Shown in pieces: positions 41,594 through 50,360 of a DNA stretch of 64,000 bases. A program made the position numbers and the translations under genes. The DNA is from G963662265 sp963668545 (lineage in GTDB: Bacteria; Spirochaetota; Spirochaetia; CADAEX01), in assembly GCA_963668545.1 (NCBI GenBank), contig OY764868.1:434001-498000 (forward strand), in the 5' to 3' direction. How positions within the stretch are numbered: position 1 is the stretch's first letter; every line of letters starts with the position of its first letter. The notes beneath the pieces were generated by a model that saw only the letters and a list, made by a program, of their open reading frames with translations, was not told the DNA's origin and ran no database searches.

Positions 41594-43051
41594 ATGAAGC
41601 TGTTTTATCTCTTAACAGCATTATTTATATTCTCATCATTGCCTGTTTATTGTGAAAAAACTGTTGAACTGAATCTGGAAGAAGCTGTTAAACAGCATTG
41701 CGGAAAAACAATTATACTTGATCTGAAAAGTGCTGTTTACACAGGTCTTAAAAACAACAGGCAGCTTCTGTTTAAAGGGAAGGAAAACACTCTTGCGGAA
41801 AAGAACCTTAAACTGAAATACAGGGAATATTTCCCGGAAGTAAAGCTTTCATATTCCGACTCTGCATCTGTTGTGTATTACAATCCCGATTCACATATTA
41901 AAAAGCTTGATCTCTCCCTTTCACAGGAAATATATGACAGGGGAATGAGAAAATCTTCAATTAACCTTGGGAAAAAGCAGCTGGGACTGGAAAAGCTGAA
42001 AATGGATGATTCTGAAGAAGATTTTACTTTTCAGGTTATTTCATCGTTCAAGGAAATACTGAAACTGGATATGGAGAGAACTATTCTCGAAGATACATAT
42101 CTTAATACATCAAAACAGCTTGATGTTGGCAGGAAGGAACTGGAGCTGGGAGAAATAACTTCCTTGAGCTATCTTGAAATGGAAATAGCAAATAGAAATG
42201 TAGAATTACTTCTTGAAAGGAAAAAAAATGAAAAAGAAAAAATCATTTTTTCTTTTTCAAGACTTCTTACACTAAATCCTGATATCAAAACAGAAATTAC
42301 AGGTGTTATTAACACGGACTATAATGGATTTATAAAGGATAATGCTGATTTTTTTATAAAAACAGCAGAGGAGAAAAGTTCGCTTTATAAAGAAAAGCTT
42401 TTGGAACGTGAATCTGCATACCAGAATTATAAAATAACTGCAAAAGAGAATATCCCTGATGTTAAGGCTGGTTGTGGGTTTTCAATGTCTGGTGAGGAAT
42501 TTCCCCTTACAAAACCGGGATTTGATATGTCTGTTACTTTTTCTTTTAATAAACCAGGGCTTCCCACATCATTTACTGCGGGAATAAATAAGGAGGAGGA
42601 TGAAAGGTCCCGCACAATAAGCGCGGAAACTGAGCCTTTTACAAATCTTGAAAATATATATATAAAAGACTCCTCTAAACTTGCTCTTGATAGAACCGGC
42701 TGGGAGATAGAGGAATTCAGGATTAATAATGAATTTAATATACGGGAAATGCTTATTGAAATTGGTTCTTTAAAAAAAGAACTGCTTCTTTTGAGAGAAA
42801 AACTCATAATTCAGGAACAGAAGACTGAAATAGAAAAACTTCAGTTAAAACTAGGTGAAATAAAGAGAATAGATTATATGGAAAGTACAATAGAACTTTC
42901 AAAAGAAAGAATAAATTTAGTTAACAGCATTGCTTCTCTTTATCAAAATGAAATATCGCTTTTAAAATTATGCGGAATAAAGAATATAGTTGAGACTGGT
43001 AAAAACCTCATAGTGGAAGAAGAACAATCAGATGGAGGAAGTGATGAATAG
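41594..43051 (+). CDS. TolC-family outer-membrane efflux protein
   Basis: 485 residues from the ATG at 41594 (AAGGGA seven bases before; TTG at 41588 rejected). Signal peptide ending VYCEK, then two outer-membrane-factor repeats made of long helices: first LKNNRQLLFKGKENTLAEK, LDVGRKELELGEITSLSYLEME; second ELLLLREKLIIQEQKTEIEKL, LKLGEIKRIDYMEST. These are the signatures of TolC-like channels for tripartite pumps or type I secretion. It overlaps the adaptor gene that follows. Confidence 0.85.
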   Translation: MKLFYLLTALFIFSSLPVYCEKTVELNLEEAVKQHCGKTIILDLKSAVYTGLKNNRQLLFKGKENTLAEKNLKLKYREYFPEVKLSYSDSASVVYYNPDSHIKKLDLSLSQEIYDRGMRKSSINLGKKQLGLEKLKMDDSEEDFTFQVISSFKEILKLDMERTILEDTYLNTSKQLDVGRKELELGEITSLSYLEMEIANRNVELLLERKKNEKEKIIFSFSRLLTLNPDIKTEITGVINTDYNGFIKDNADFFIKTAEEKSSLYKEKLLERESAYQNYKITAKENIPDVKAGCGFSMSGEEFPLTKPGFDMSVTFSFNKPGLPTSFTAGINKEEDERSRTISAETEPFTNLENIYIKDSSKLALDRTGWEIEEFRINNEFNIREMLIEIGSLKKELLLLREKLIIQEQKTEIEKLQLKLGEIKRIDYMESTIELSKERINLVNSIASLYQNEISLLKLCGIKNIVETGKNLIVEEEQSDGGSDE

Positions 43052-44417
43052 GACAGGACAGTACGGAAGTATTATCTGGAGAAGTTTTATTATAATGTTT
43101 TTTATTTCTATTCTGCTTTTGATTTCTTCATGTGAGGAAAAAAAGGAAGAGGTTTATAAACCAGTCCCTTTATCTGTAAAGACTGCTGAAGTTATTAGAA
43201 ATAAAACAGCTCCTGAAATTTCCTCTTTCGGAACAGTTCTCTATTATTCCAAGGCAGATGTTTATCCCACAACGGAAGGTTATATAGATACAGTGGAAGT
43301 AACTGAAGGGGATAAGGTAGATAAAGGAGTACTTCTTGCCCGCCTTAGACAGGAAAAACTGTTTATAGAAAAAGCAAAGAGTGTTTCGGAAGTTAATTCT
43401 AAAAAATCTCTTCTAAAACTGTCTGAAGAAAAGCTGATAAACGGCAGAAAAGAGGCAGAGAAAAAGATGATTTCCATAGATGGAGCGCTTAATTCGTTAA
43501 AACAGAAAAAGCTTGAGCTTGATAATATAAACAGAATTTACAGAAACAAGCAGGAACTTTTTGATGCCGGAGGGCTTTCAAGCGAGGACCTTGAATCTGT
43601 GAAAATGAGTTACCTTAAAAGTGAATATGAATATGAAAAAAGCATTAATGATCTTGAGCTGATTAAAACAGGTTACAGGGATATTGATATCATGGAAAAA
43701 GGGTACAGTATTCCTTTAGGTGAAGAGGAAAAGAAAAAAATACTGATAAAGATAAACACATCAATTTTGGAAGCTGAAAAGGAAGTTGCAGAGGCTGAAC
43801 TTAAAAGCGCGGAATCTGAACTTGAAAGAATTGACCTTCTTATAAAGGAGACTGAAATCAGGTCTCCCATATCAGGCATTATAGGTAAAATAAACTTTGA
43901 TACAGGGGAAAAGGTAAAACCTGATTCAAGCATGTTTACTGTTTTCAAAAGCAATAAAGTATATGTGAGATTTGAAGCAGGGGAAAATATTTCATCAGAG
44001 ATTGAAAAAGGGATGAAAACTGTAGTTTCTGCAGGGGGGAGATCAGCAGAAGGGGAGGTAAGTATTATATCTCCTGTAATAAATCCGGAGACAAGAACAC
44101 GTGAAATAAAAATTCTTCTTGACAATGAAACTTATAACTTTATTCCCGGAAGTTTTGCTCAAATTACTATCAAAACCGGAAAAGAAAAGGAAAGACTTAT
44201 TATCCCGGATAATGCATTGCTTGAAGATAAAGATGAAGGTAAATTTAGTGTATTTATATTAAGAGAAAATGCTGCATTCAGAAAAGAGGTCGAAGTTCTT
44301 TATAAAACCGGGGAAAGTGCAGTTCTGGAAGAGGGTGAGCTTGAAGATGGGGAACTTGTCTGTCTTGATCCACCGGTATCACTTTCTGACGGAAGGGAGG
44401 TGAGAATAATCCGGTGA
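43044..44417 (+). CDS. RND periplasmic adaptor (membrane fusion) lipoprotein
   Basis: 457 residues from the ATG at 43044 (GGAGG five bases upstream; the in-frame ATG at 43032 lies before it). Lipobox LISSC. Barrel-sandwich halves flank a long coiled-coil hairpin: SFGTVLYYSKADVYPTTEGYI, VTEGDKVDKGVLLARL on one side and ETEIRSPISGIIGKINFDTG on the other; then beta-barrel and membrane-proximal domains (RFEAGENI, IPGSFAQITIK, IPDNALLED). Typical of adaptors linking an RND pump to TolC. The coiled coil (~150 residues) is on the long side. Confidence 0.88.
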   Translation: MNRTGQYGSIIWRSFIIMFFISILLLISSCEEKKEEVYKPVPLSVKTAEVIRNKTAPEISSFGTVLYYSKADVYPTTEGYIDTVEVTEGDKVDKGVLLARLRQEKLFIEKAKSVSEVNSKKSLLKLSEEKLINGRKEAEKKMISIDGALNSLKQKKLELDNINRIYRNKQELFDAGGLSSEDLESVKMSYLKSEYEYEKSINDLELIKTGYRDIDIMEKGYSIPLGEEEKKKILIKINTSILEAEKEVAEAELKSAESELERIDLLIKETEIRSPISGIIGKINFDTGEKVKPDSSMFTVFKSNKVYVRFEAGENISSEIEKGMKTVVSAGGRSAEGEVSIISPVINPETRTREIKILLDNETYNFIPGSFAQITIKTGKEKERLIIPDNALLEDKDEGKFSVFILRENAAFRKEVEVLYKTGESAVLEEGELEDGELVCLDPPVSLSDGREVRIIR

Positions 44418-45910
44418 AAGGTTTTATCAGTACTTTAAAAAGCTGTAATTCATTTACATTTGGAAATAATAAATTATTCATCAGCGCATCAACTGCAATT
44501 TTATTTATCACACTATCATGTTCTCTTGTTGATTTTTCTCCCGAAGAAGGGATCAGCACTAATCCTTCCAGGGATAACCAGGTTATAGGAGAAAATGAGA
44601 CTATATATGTTTCTTTCGACTTTGCTCCGGATAAAACATCTGCAGAAAGTCTTTTTCAAATTAATGATTATAAAGGTAAGGTAAATGGATCTGTTTCATG
44701 GGAAGGAAGCAGAATGTTGTTTACTCCTGATGAAAAAATGATAAAGGGGAGAAGGTATATTCTGGATTATTCAGGTACAGTTTCAAGGAAAGAGGGGGGA
44801 GAAGTGAAGAGTGAAATTGTAATTCCCTTTTTCTTTATGACATCTGCCTGTAATGTTCCTTTTTTAATTTCAGCATCTCCTCCGGCAGGAAGTATCATAG
44901 GTCAGGATGAAGCTCTTACATATGTATTTTCCAGGCAAATTGATACATCTTCGGTGAAGAAAGGGTTTAAAATAAGTCCGGAAACAGAACATGACCTTGT
45001 ATGGAATGCAGAATGTACTGAACTTACTGTGAATCCTAAAGACAAATGGAAGAATTTGACATCTTATACTTTCAGTTTTTCAGATGATATCTTTTGTAGT
45101 GATAACATTCCTCTCGAAATTGAATCAAGCCATACTTATTATTGTGACAGTTCTCATATCAAGCCGGAGGTTTTATCTGTATATACTGTCTTAAATAATG
45201 CTCCATTATCCTGGCCCCGTGTATCTGATGATCTCAATACTTTAAAATATAAGGAAGGTCTTGAAATTGAGTTCTCGCTTAATATGGATAAAGAATCTAC
45301 AGAAAGTAGTTTATCTATTTCTCCATATATAACAGGAAGAAATTTCTGGAAAGATGAAAAAACCCTTGTATTTATCCCTGACAACGGCTGGCAATGGAAT
45401 GAAAGTTACTGTTTAAAAGTATCAGAGACTGCAAAGTCAGAGAATGATATTGCAACTGGTGTTGTTTATACTGCGTTATTCACACCGGATATAAATGAAC
45501 TTGTTCTCTCATCTATCGGAGGAAAAGGCTCAGACGGATTTCCTGTTTCAGTCTATTCAGAAAACTCTCTTGTTAATATTGATACAGGAGCTGCCGCTCC
45601 TCATGAATACAGTTTTACATATAATTTTTCTGAAAGTTTTATGACAGAAACAGAGAAAGAAAAGCTTCAGAATAACATAAATATTACAGCTGTTTTTCCC
45701 CCTGATGCATCAAGCCCTTTCCCTGTATCGTATACATGGATTGCGGATAATTCTTTAACTGTAAAATATTCAGGGTTTACTGCTTATGACAGCGTAAAGG
45801 ATGTTTATTATCACTATATGCTTACTTTGAAAGGGGGAACTTCCGGAATAATAAATAACAAGGGAAGCTTTTTCAGAGAAGACATAAATCAGATCTTGAG
45901 GACAAAATAA
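44414..45910 (+). CDS. Lipoprotein with SbsA-type Ig-like domains, first of two
   Basis: 498 residues starting at a GTG that overlaps the adaptor stop (GTGA). N-terminal hydrophobic segment with lipobox TLSC. At least three Ig-like (Big_5/SbsA-type) units are seen, each with a strand pair and the pattern 'P..G......YVFS..ID......F.ISP' (SASPPAGSIIGQDEALTYVFS). Big_5 repeats usually occur in surface or secreted proteins. Placing two such lipoproteins between an RND adaptor and its permeases is unusual; they may shape a surface part of the machine. Confidence 0.75.
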   Translation: MKGFISTLKSCNSFTFGNNKLFISASTAILFITLSCSLVDFSPEEGISTNPSRDNQVIGENETIYVSFDFAPDKTSAESLFQINDYKGKVNGSVSWEGSRMLFTPDEKMIKGRRYILDYSGTVSRKEGGEVKSEIVIPFFFMTSACNVPFLISASPPAGSIIGQDEALTYVFSRQIDTSSVKKGFKISPETEHDLVWNAECTELTVNPKDKWKNLTSYTFSFSDDIFCSDNIPLEIESSHTYYCDSSHIKPEVLSVYTVLNNAPLSWPRVSDDLNTLKYKEGLEIEFSLNMDKESTESSLSISPYITGRNFWKDEKTLVFIPDNGWQWNESYCLKVSETAKSENDIATGVVYTALFTPDINELVLSSIGGKGSDGFPVSVYSENSLVNIDTGAAAPHEYSFTYNFSESFMTETEKEKLQNNINITAVFPPDASSPFPVSYTWIADNSLTVKYSGFTAYDSVKDVYYHYMLTLKGGTSGIINNKGSFFREDINQILRTK

Positions 45911-45912
45911 TT

Positions 45913-47355
45913 ATGAATACTTTATTTTCGAACAGGATCGTTGTAAATATGGTTTTGGCCGGATTAGTATTGCTGTTTTCAGGGTGCAGGGCTATTGAAG
46001 AATTTACTCATATGGAGGCCCTTGAAATAACCTCTTTTTCTCCATCTTCATCAAGAGTGAACATTAGTTCTCTGAATTCTATTAATATCTCCTTTTCTGA
46101 AGAAATGGATAAAAGCAGAACTGAAGAATCCTTCAGCCTTAAAAATAATTCTTTGGAAGTTGACGGGAGATTTGAATGGAGCGGAAGTACTCTTAAATTT
46201 ATCCCCCTGGCTGGATTTAAAATAAACTCAAAGTTTACTGTTGAAGTTTCCACAAAGGCTGAGGATGTTTACGGGAACTCCCTTCCTGAAAAGTTTGTAT
46301 TCACATTCTCAACATCAGCAGAATCTGATATTCCTTACTTTGTTTCATCTGTTCCTGTTGACAGAGCAGAGATTGCAGATTTTGATCAGGTTGTAACTTT
46401 AGAGTTTTCTGAAGCGCTCCTTCCTTCTTCTGTTTTTTCTTCATTTTCGATATTCCCGGATGTAAAAGGTTATCTTGAGCTTGCAAACGGCGACAGGAAT
46501 ATTGTCTTCACCCCTCTTGAAAAATACACAGCAGGCTCTGATTATACAGTGACTGTTTCTGATGAGCTTACCGACCTGTCAGGCAACAGGATAAGTTCAA
46601 AAAAGGAAATATTTTTTTCTGTTGCGGAAGAAAGCCAGGCACATTTAACCTGGTTCGGAAATGATTCAGGAACAGAGTACAGAGATACAACACTTGCAGG
46701 TGTTAATACCGGTCTTGAGAAAAATGAAAAGCTTAAGTTAATATTTGATGCTGAAGTTCAGGAAAAGGTAAAGGAAAAACCTTTTACAGTAAAGCCTGAT
46801 ACAGACTACACATGTGACTGGAATCCTCTATCCACTGAAGCTGTAATTACATTTCAAGAAAAGCTTGAATACAATGAGATATATGAAATTACAATAGCTG
46901 AAAAAACATACCGGCTTCTTGTAAACGGAGCTTCCTCAAGACCTCCTGTTCTGGAAAGAATAGTCTATTGTGACGATTCAACTGCCCCTGTTTTTGAGCT
47001 TCTTGCTTTAAATAAAGGAATTAGTTTTAAGACATCAGAAAACGCTTTTTTTGATTTTTATTTTACACTCGCTGATACTGCTCAGTTAAATGACTCTGAT
47101 ATTTTCAGCTGTATAAGCTTCAGGACAGTTAACGGCGATCTTTCAGTGAAGCCGCTCAGAATTAAAAATCCTCAAAGCGGCCTTCCTTCACCTTCACCTG
47201 CTCCGGGGGGGGGAGAGTATATATTCAGGATTGAGTGCTCTGTTACTGCGGGCACGGAGGTTTCTCCTTTCAGGATAGAAATAAGTTCAGACTTTAAAGA
47301 TTCTCTTTCAAACAGGGTGGAAGATAAGATAAGTATGCAGGTTACATCGTTATGA
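45913..47355 (+). CDS. Lipoprotein with SbsA-type Ig-like domains, second of two
   Basis: 480 residues, start 2 bp after the previous stop. Lipobox LFSGC. Two clear Big_5 units in the N-terminal half (SFSPSSSRVNISSLNSINIS, SSVPVDRAEIADFDQVVTLE with FSEEMDKS and FSEALLPSS) and weaker repeats beyond. A run of nine G's (47205-47213) falls in the coding region for a Pro-Gly linker (SPAPGGGEY) and could slip. Paralogue of the preceding gene. The next gene starts within its stop (ATGA). Confidence 0.75.
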   Translation: MNTLFSNRIVVNMVLAGLVLLFSGCRAIEEFTHMEALEITSFSPSSSRVNISSLNSINISFSEEMDKSRTEESFSLKNNSLEVDGRFEWSGSTLKFIPLAGFKINSKFTVEVSTKAEDVYGNSLPEKFVFTFSTSAESDIPYFVSSVPVDRAEIADFDQVVTLEFSEALLPSSVFSSFSIFPDVKGYLELANGDRNIVFTPLEKYTAGSDYTVTVSDELTDLSGNRISSKKEIFFSVAEESQAHLTWFGNDSGTEYRDTTLAGVNTGLEKNEKLKLIFDAEVQEKVKEKPFTVKPDTDYTCDWNPLSTEAVITFQEKLEYNEIYEITIAEKTYRLLVNGASSRPPVLERIVYCDDSTAPVFELLALNKGISFKTSENAFFDFYFTLADTAQLNDSDIFSCISFRTVNGDLSVKPLRIKNPQSGLPSPSPAPGGGEYIFRIECSVTAGTEVSPFRIEISSDFKDSLSNRVEDKISMQVTSL

Positions 47356-50300
47356 GTCTTCCGAAAATATCAGCTAAGCATCCGGTCTCTGTAATTATGC
47401 TGTATACAGCAATTGCGGTTACCGGAATAGTCTCATTTCTCAAGCTTGAAATAAATATGTTCCCTGATATCAGTATTCCAACAGCTCATGTCGTAACTGA
47501 ATGCACATCTTTATCAGCTGAAGATATTGAAAAAATGATAACAGTCCCTGTCGAGAACAGTCTTTCTTCTGTTCGCGGGATAAAAGAAATATCTTCTGTT
47601 TCAAGAGAAGGATTAAGTACTGTTAAGCTTTCATTTGGGTGGAATGAGGATGTCGATTCTATTTCCGGTGAGATAAGAGAAAAAATTGATACGGTATATC
47701 CTGTTCTCCCGTTTGAATCAAACAAACCGCTCCTTCTGTTTTCTGAGATAGCAGAAAGTGCTCTTTTGACTTTAGCTGTTGTTCCAGTTTCTGGAAGATC
47801 TGTAAGTGATATAAGCAGGATAATAGAGACTGACCTTAAAAGCAGACTTCTTTCAATTGAGGGAGTTTCTGAGGTCCGGATTTCCGGTCTTGTGGAAGAT
47901 GAAATCAAAATTGATGTTGATTATCCCTTTCTTGTTAATACAGGACTTTCTCTGGATGCTGTTACCTCAGCTGTTTCTTCATCTGTTTTTTCAAGGCCTG
48001 CGGGGAAAGTCTATAAAGGTAATAAGGAATTAAGGATAAGGGCGGAAACAGATGTCATGGATGTTTCAGATATAGGAGAAATCCCTTTATCAGGAAGAGA
48101 AGGTCTTAAAATCTCTGATATCGCAGAGATTTATACAGGGGAAAAAGACAGCTCGTCCTATTTCCACTCAAATGGTGAAAAATGTATAGGAATAGAGATC
48201 CTGAGAACCGGAAACAGCGGTCTAATAAATACTGCAGGAAGGATTCAGAATGAGCTTGGAAAGATTAAAATGGTTTTTAAAAATGACTTTTCTGTCAGTC
48301 TTATTGATGACTCTTCTGTTGAGCTTGAGGAAACATTAAAATCACTTCTCTTTGCGCTTTTAACAGGATCTGCAGCCGCAATAATGGTCCTGACTCTTTT
48401 TTTCAAGAACTTTAAGACTTCATTAACTGTTATTATATCTCTTCCCGTTTCTCTTACAATGGTTTTTATATATATGTATTTTTCCAAAACCTCATTAAAT
48501 CTGATTTCAATAACAGGACTTATAATAGGAATAGGAATGGTTTTTGATAATACAATAGTGGTTATAGATAAATTGATAGCAGATAAGCCTACAGATGGTT
48601 TGAGCACTGGCAAAACAGCCTCAGAAACGATTCTTTCTGTTACAGGTTCAACTCTTACCACAGTAATAATTTTTCTTCCTCTTGTTTTTATTTCAGGAAT
48701 TACAGGGGAACTGTTTAAAGATCTTGCTTTTACTGTTATTGCTTTTGTATCAGCAAGTGCCCTTGTTTCAATGACTGTACCTCCGGCATTTTATATGCTT
48801 TTTAAAATAAAAGATTCTGATACTGGAAAAACTTCACTTGTTATTTCAAAGCTGAAATCTCTTTACAGCAGATATCTTTCAAAAGGGAGAGTCCGAATTG
48901 GTTTTCTGTTGTTTTTATTTCTAATTCCCTTATTTCTAGTGTTTTTCATTGATAAAGAGATTGTTCCACCGGGATATGGGAAGAAGATATCTGTTTTTGC
49001 AGAATATATACCGGGATATTCATCTGAGTATTATTCTGATAAATCTCTATTATTAGAAAAAAATCTTATTGAAAACGGAATAGCAGAAAAAGTACATGTC
49101 AGAGGTGGGATAAATAAAAAATCCCCTGAAGACATGAAAAGCGGGCACAATGATATAAACACTGCTTTTTTTACAATTAAAGGAAAAAGCAGTTTCAGGG
49201 GAAGCAGCAGAAGTTATGAAAAATACATTGAACAGGTAATTTCAAACTCAATGGATTTATATTCACTGAAAAGAGTTGAAGTTCGAAGTAATGACAGTTT
49301 TTTGGACAGGATAACAAGCAGCAGTAAATCATTAAGATGCGTTTTGGCGATCCCTGATATAAAAAAAGCTGATTCTTATATATCAGAGATAAAAAAAGAA
49401 TTAACAGAAAAAGAGTGTTTAAACAGCATTAGCGGTAATTATGAAAAAGATAATCCCGAATATACTCTTCTTTTTGATAAGGAGGGATTTTCCTCAGCTT
49501 CCTTAACACCATTTGATACAGGTAAGCTTCTTTATAATTCAGTTAAAGGGACAAAAGCTGCTTCCCTTGATACTGGAAGAGAAACTGATACAGATATTGT
49601 TGTAAGATATAAAAAGGAATATACAGACTCTGCAGAAAAAATATCTTCTTTAAGAATGCCTTTAAAAGAAGGGATTTTTGACCCATCTTCATTTACTGAA
49701 ATTATCTTCAAGAAGAATTATGGATATTTAACACGTCTGAATAGAAAGAGCTGTTTATATTTTAATATTGTACCTTCTCCCGGTAAGGAGGACAAAACCC
49801 TATCTATCCTTCGTAAATACAGAAACTCAGGTCTTGAAATACCATCTGTAAAAGAAATTGAGGAGAACAGAAAGGAAATAGCAGTTTTATTTTTATCTGC
49901 ACTTGTTCTTATCTATTTTTTCCTTGGTGCTCAATTTGAATCTTTTTTAATTCCTTTATATCTGATGCTATCCATTCCTCTTTCAGTTTCAGGAAGTTTT
50001 ATCCTGCTTTATCTAAGCGGTCATAGCATAAACATAAGTTCTTTTCTCGGGATGCTTATCCTGACTGGTACAACTGTAAATACAGCAATTATGATCTTTG
50101 CAGATCGTGGAAAAAAAGATTATTCAATTAAAAAGGCTGCAGAAAAAAGAGTGATTCCTGCCTCCGCCGCAATACTCACAACTGTTGCAGCCCTTGTTCC
50201 TGCTGCATTTCAGATAAACAGCCCTCTTCAATCCTCTTCTGCCTCAGCCCTGATAGGGGGCCTTATCTCAGGGGGAACAGCTGTGCTTCTGATATATCCT

Positions 50301-50360
50301 TTTATGTTTAAGGATAAAAAAACGGCTGCCCCATTTACCGGGAAATTAAGGGGAAAATGA
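47352..50360 (+). CDS. RND-family efflux permease, first of two
   Basis: 1002 residues. Full inner-membrane RND layout: helix 1 (VSVIMLYTAIAVTGIVSFL), periplasmic porter domain with SVRGIKEISS, helices 2-6 containing the proton-relay Asp in GMVFDNTIVVID, a second periplasmic domain and helices 7-12 (FFLGAQFESFLIPLYLMLSIP, GTTVNTAIMIFADRG). Resembles HAE-1/MdtBC-type pumps. Drives export of its substrate by proton motive force through the adaptor and TolC-like channel encoded upstream. Overlaps both neighbours by four bases. Confidence 0.9.
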   Translation: MSLPKISAKHPVSVIMLYTAIAVTGIVSFLKLEINMFPDISIPTAHVVTECTSLSAEDIEKMITVPVENSLSSVRGIKEISSVSREGLSTVKLSFGWNEDVDSISGEIREKIDTVYPVLPFESNKPLLLFSEIAESALLTLAVVPVSGRSVSDISRIIETDLKSRLLSIEGVSEVRISGLVEDEIKIDVDYPFLVNTGLSLDAVTSAVSSSVFSRPAGKVYKGNKELRIRAETDVMDVSDIGEIPLSGREGLKISDIAEIYTGEKDSSSYFHSNGEKCIGIEILRTGNSGLINTAGRIQNELGKIKMVFKNDFSVSLIDDSSVELEETLKSLLFALLTGSAAAIMVLTLFFKNFKTSLTVIISLPVSLTMVFIYMYFSKTSLNLISITGLIIGIGMVFDNTIVVIDKLIADKPTDGLSTGKTASETILSVTGSTLTTVIIFLPLVFISGITGELFKDLAFTVIAFVSASALVSMTVPPAFYMLFKIKDSDTGKTSLVISKLKSLYSRYLSKGRVRIGFLLFLFLIPLFLVFFIDKEIVPPGYGKKISVFAEYIPGYSSEYYSDKSLLLEKNLIENGIAEKVHVRGGINKKSPEDMKSGHNDINTAFFTIKGKSSFRGSSRSYEKYIEQVISNSMDLYSLKRVEVRSNDSFLDRITSSSKSLRCVLAIPDIKKADSYISEIKKELTEKECLNSISGNYEKDNPEYTLLFDKEGFSSASLTPFDTGKLLYNSVKGTKAASLDTGRETDTDIVVRYKKEYTDSAEKISSLRMPLKEGIFDPSSFTEIIFKKNYGYLTRLNRKSCLYFNIVPSPGKEDKTLSILRKYRNSGLEIPSVKEIEENRKEIAVLFLSALVLIYFFLGAQFESFLIPLYLMLSIPLSVSGSFILLYLSGHSINISSFLGMLILTGTTVNTAIMIFADRGKKDYSIKKAAEKRVIPASAAILTTVAALVPAAFQINSPLQSSSASALIGGLISGGTAVLLIYPFMFKDKKTAAPFTGKLRGK

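Noticed and set aside
43673..44125. 150-codon open frame on the minus strand inside the RND adaptor gene
   Set aside because: Shadow of a well-supported adaptor gene; composition is Ser/Phe/Ile-rich and it has no start signals.
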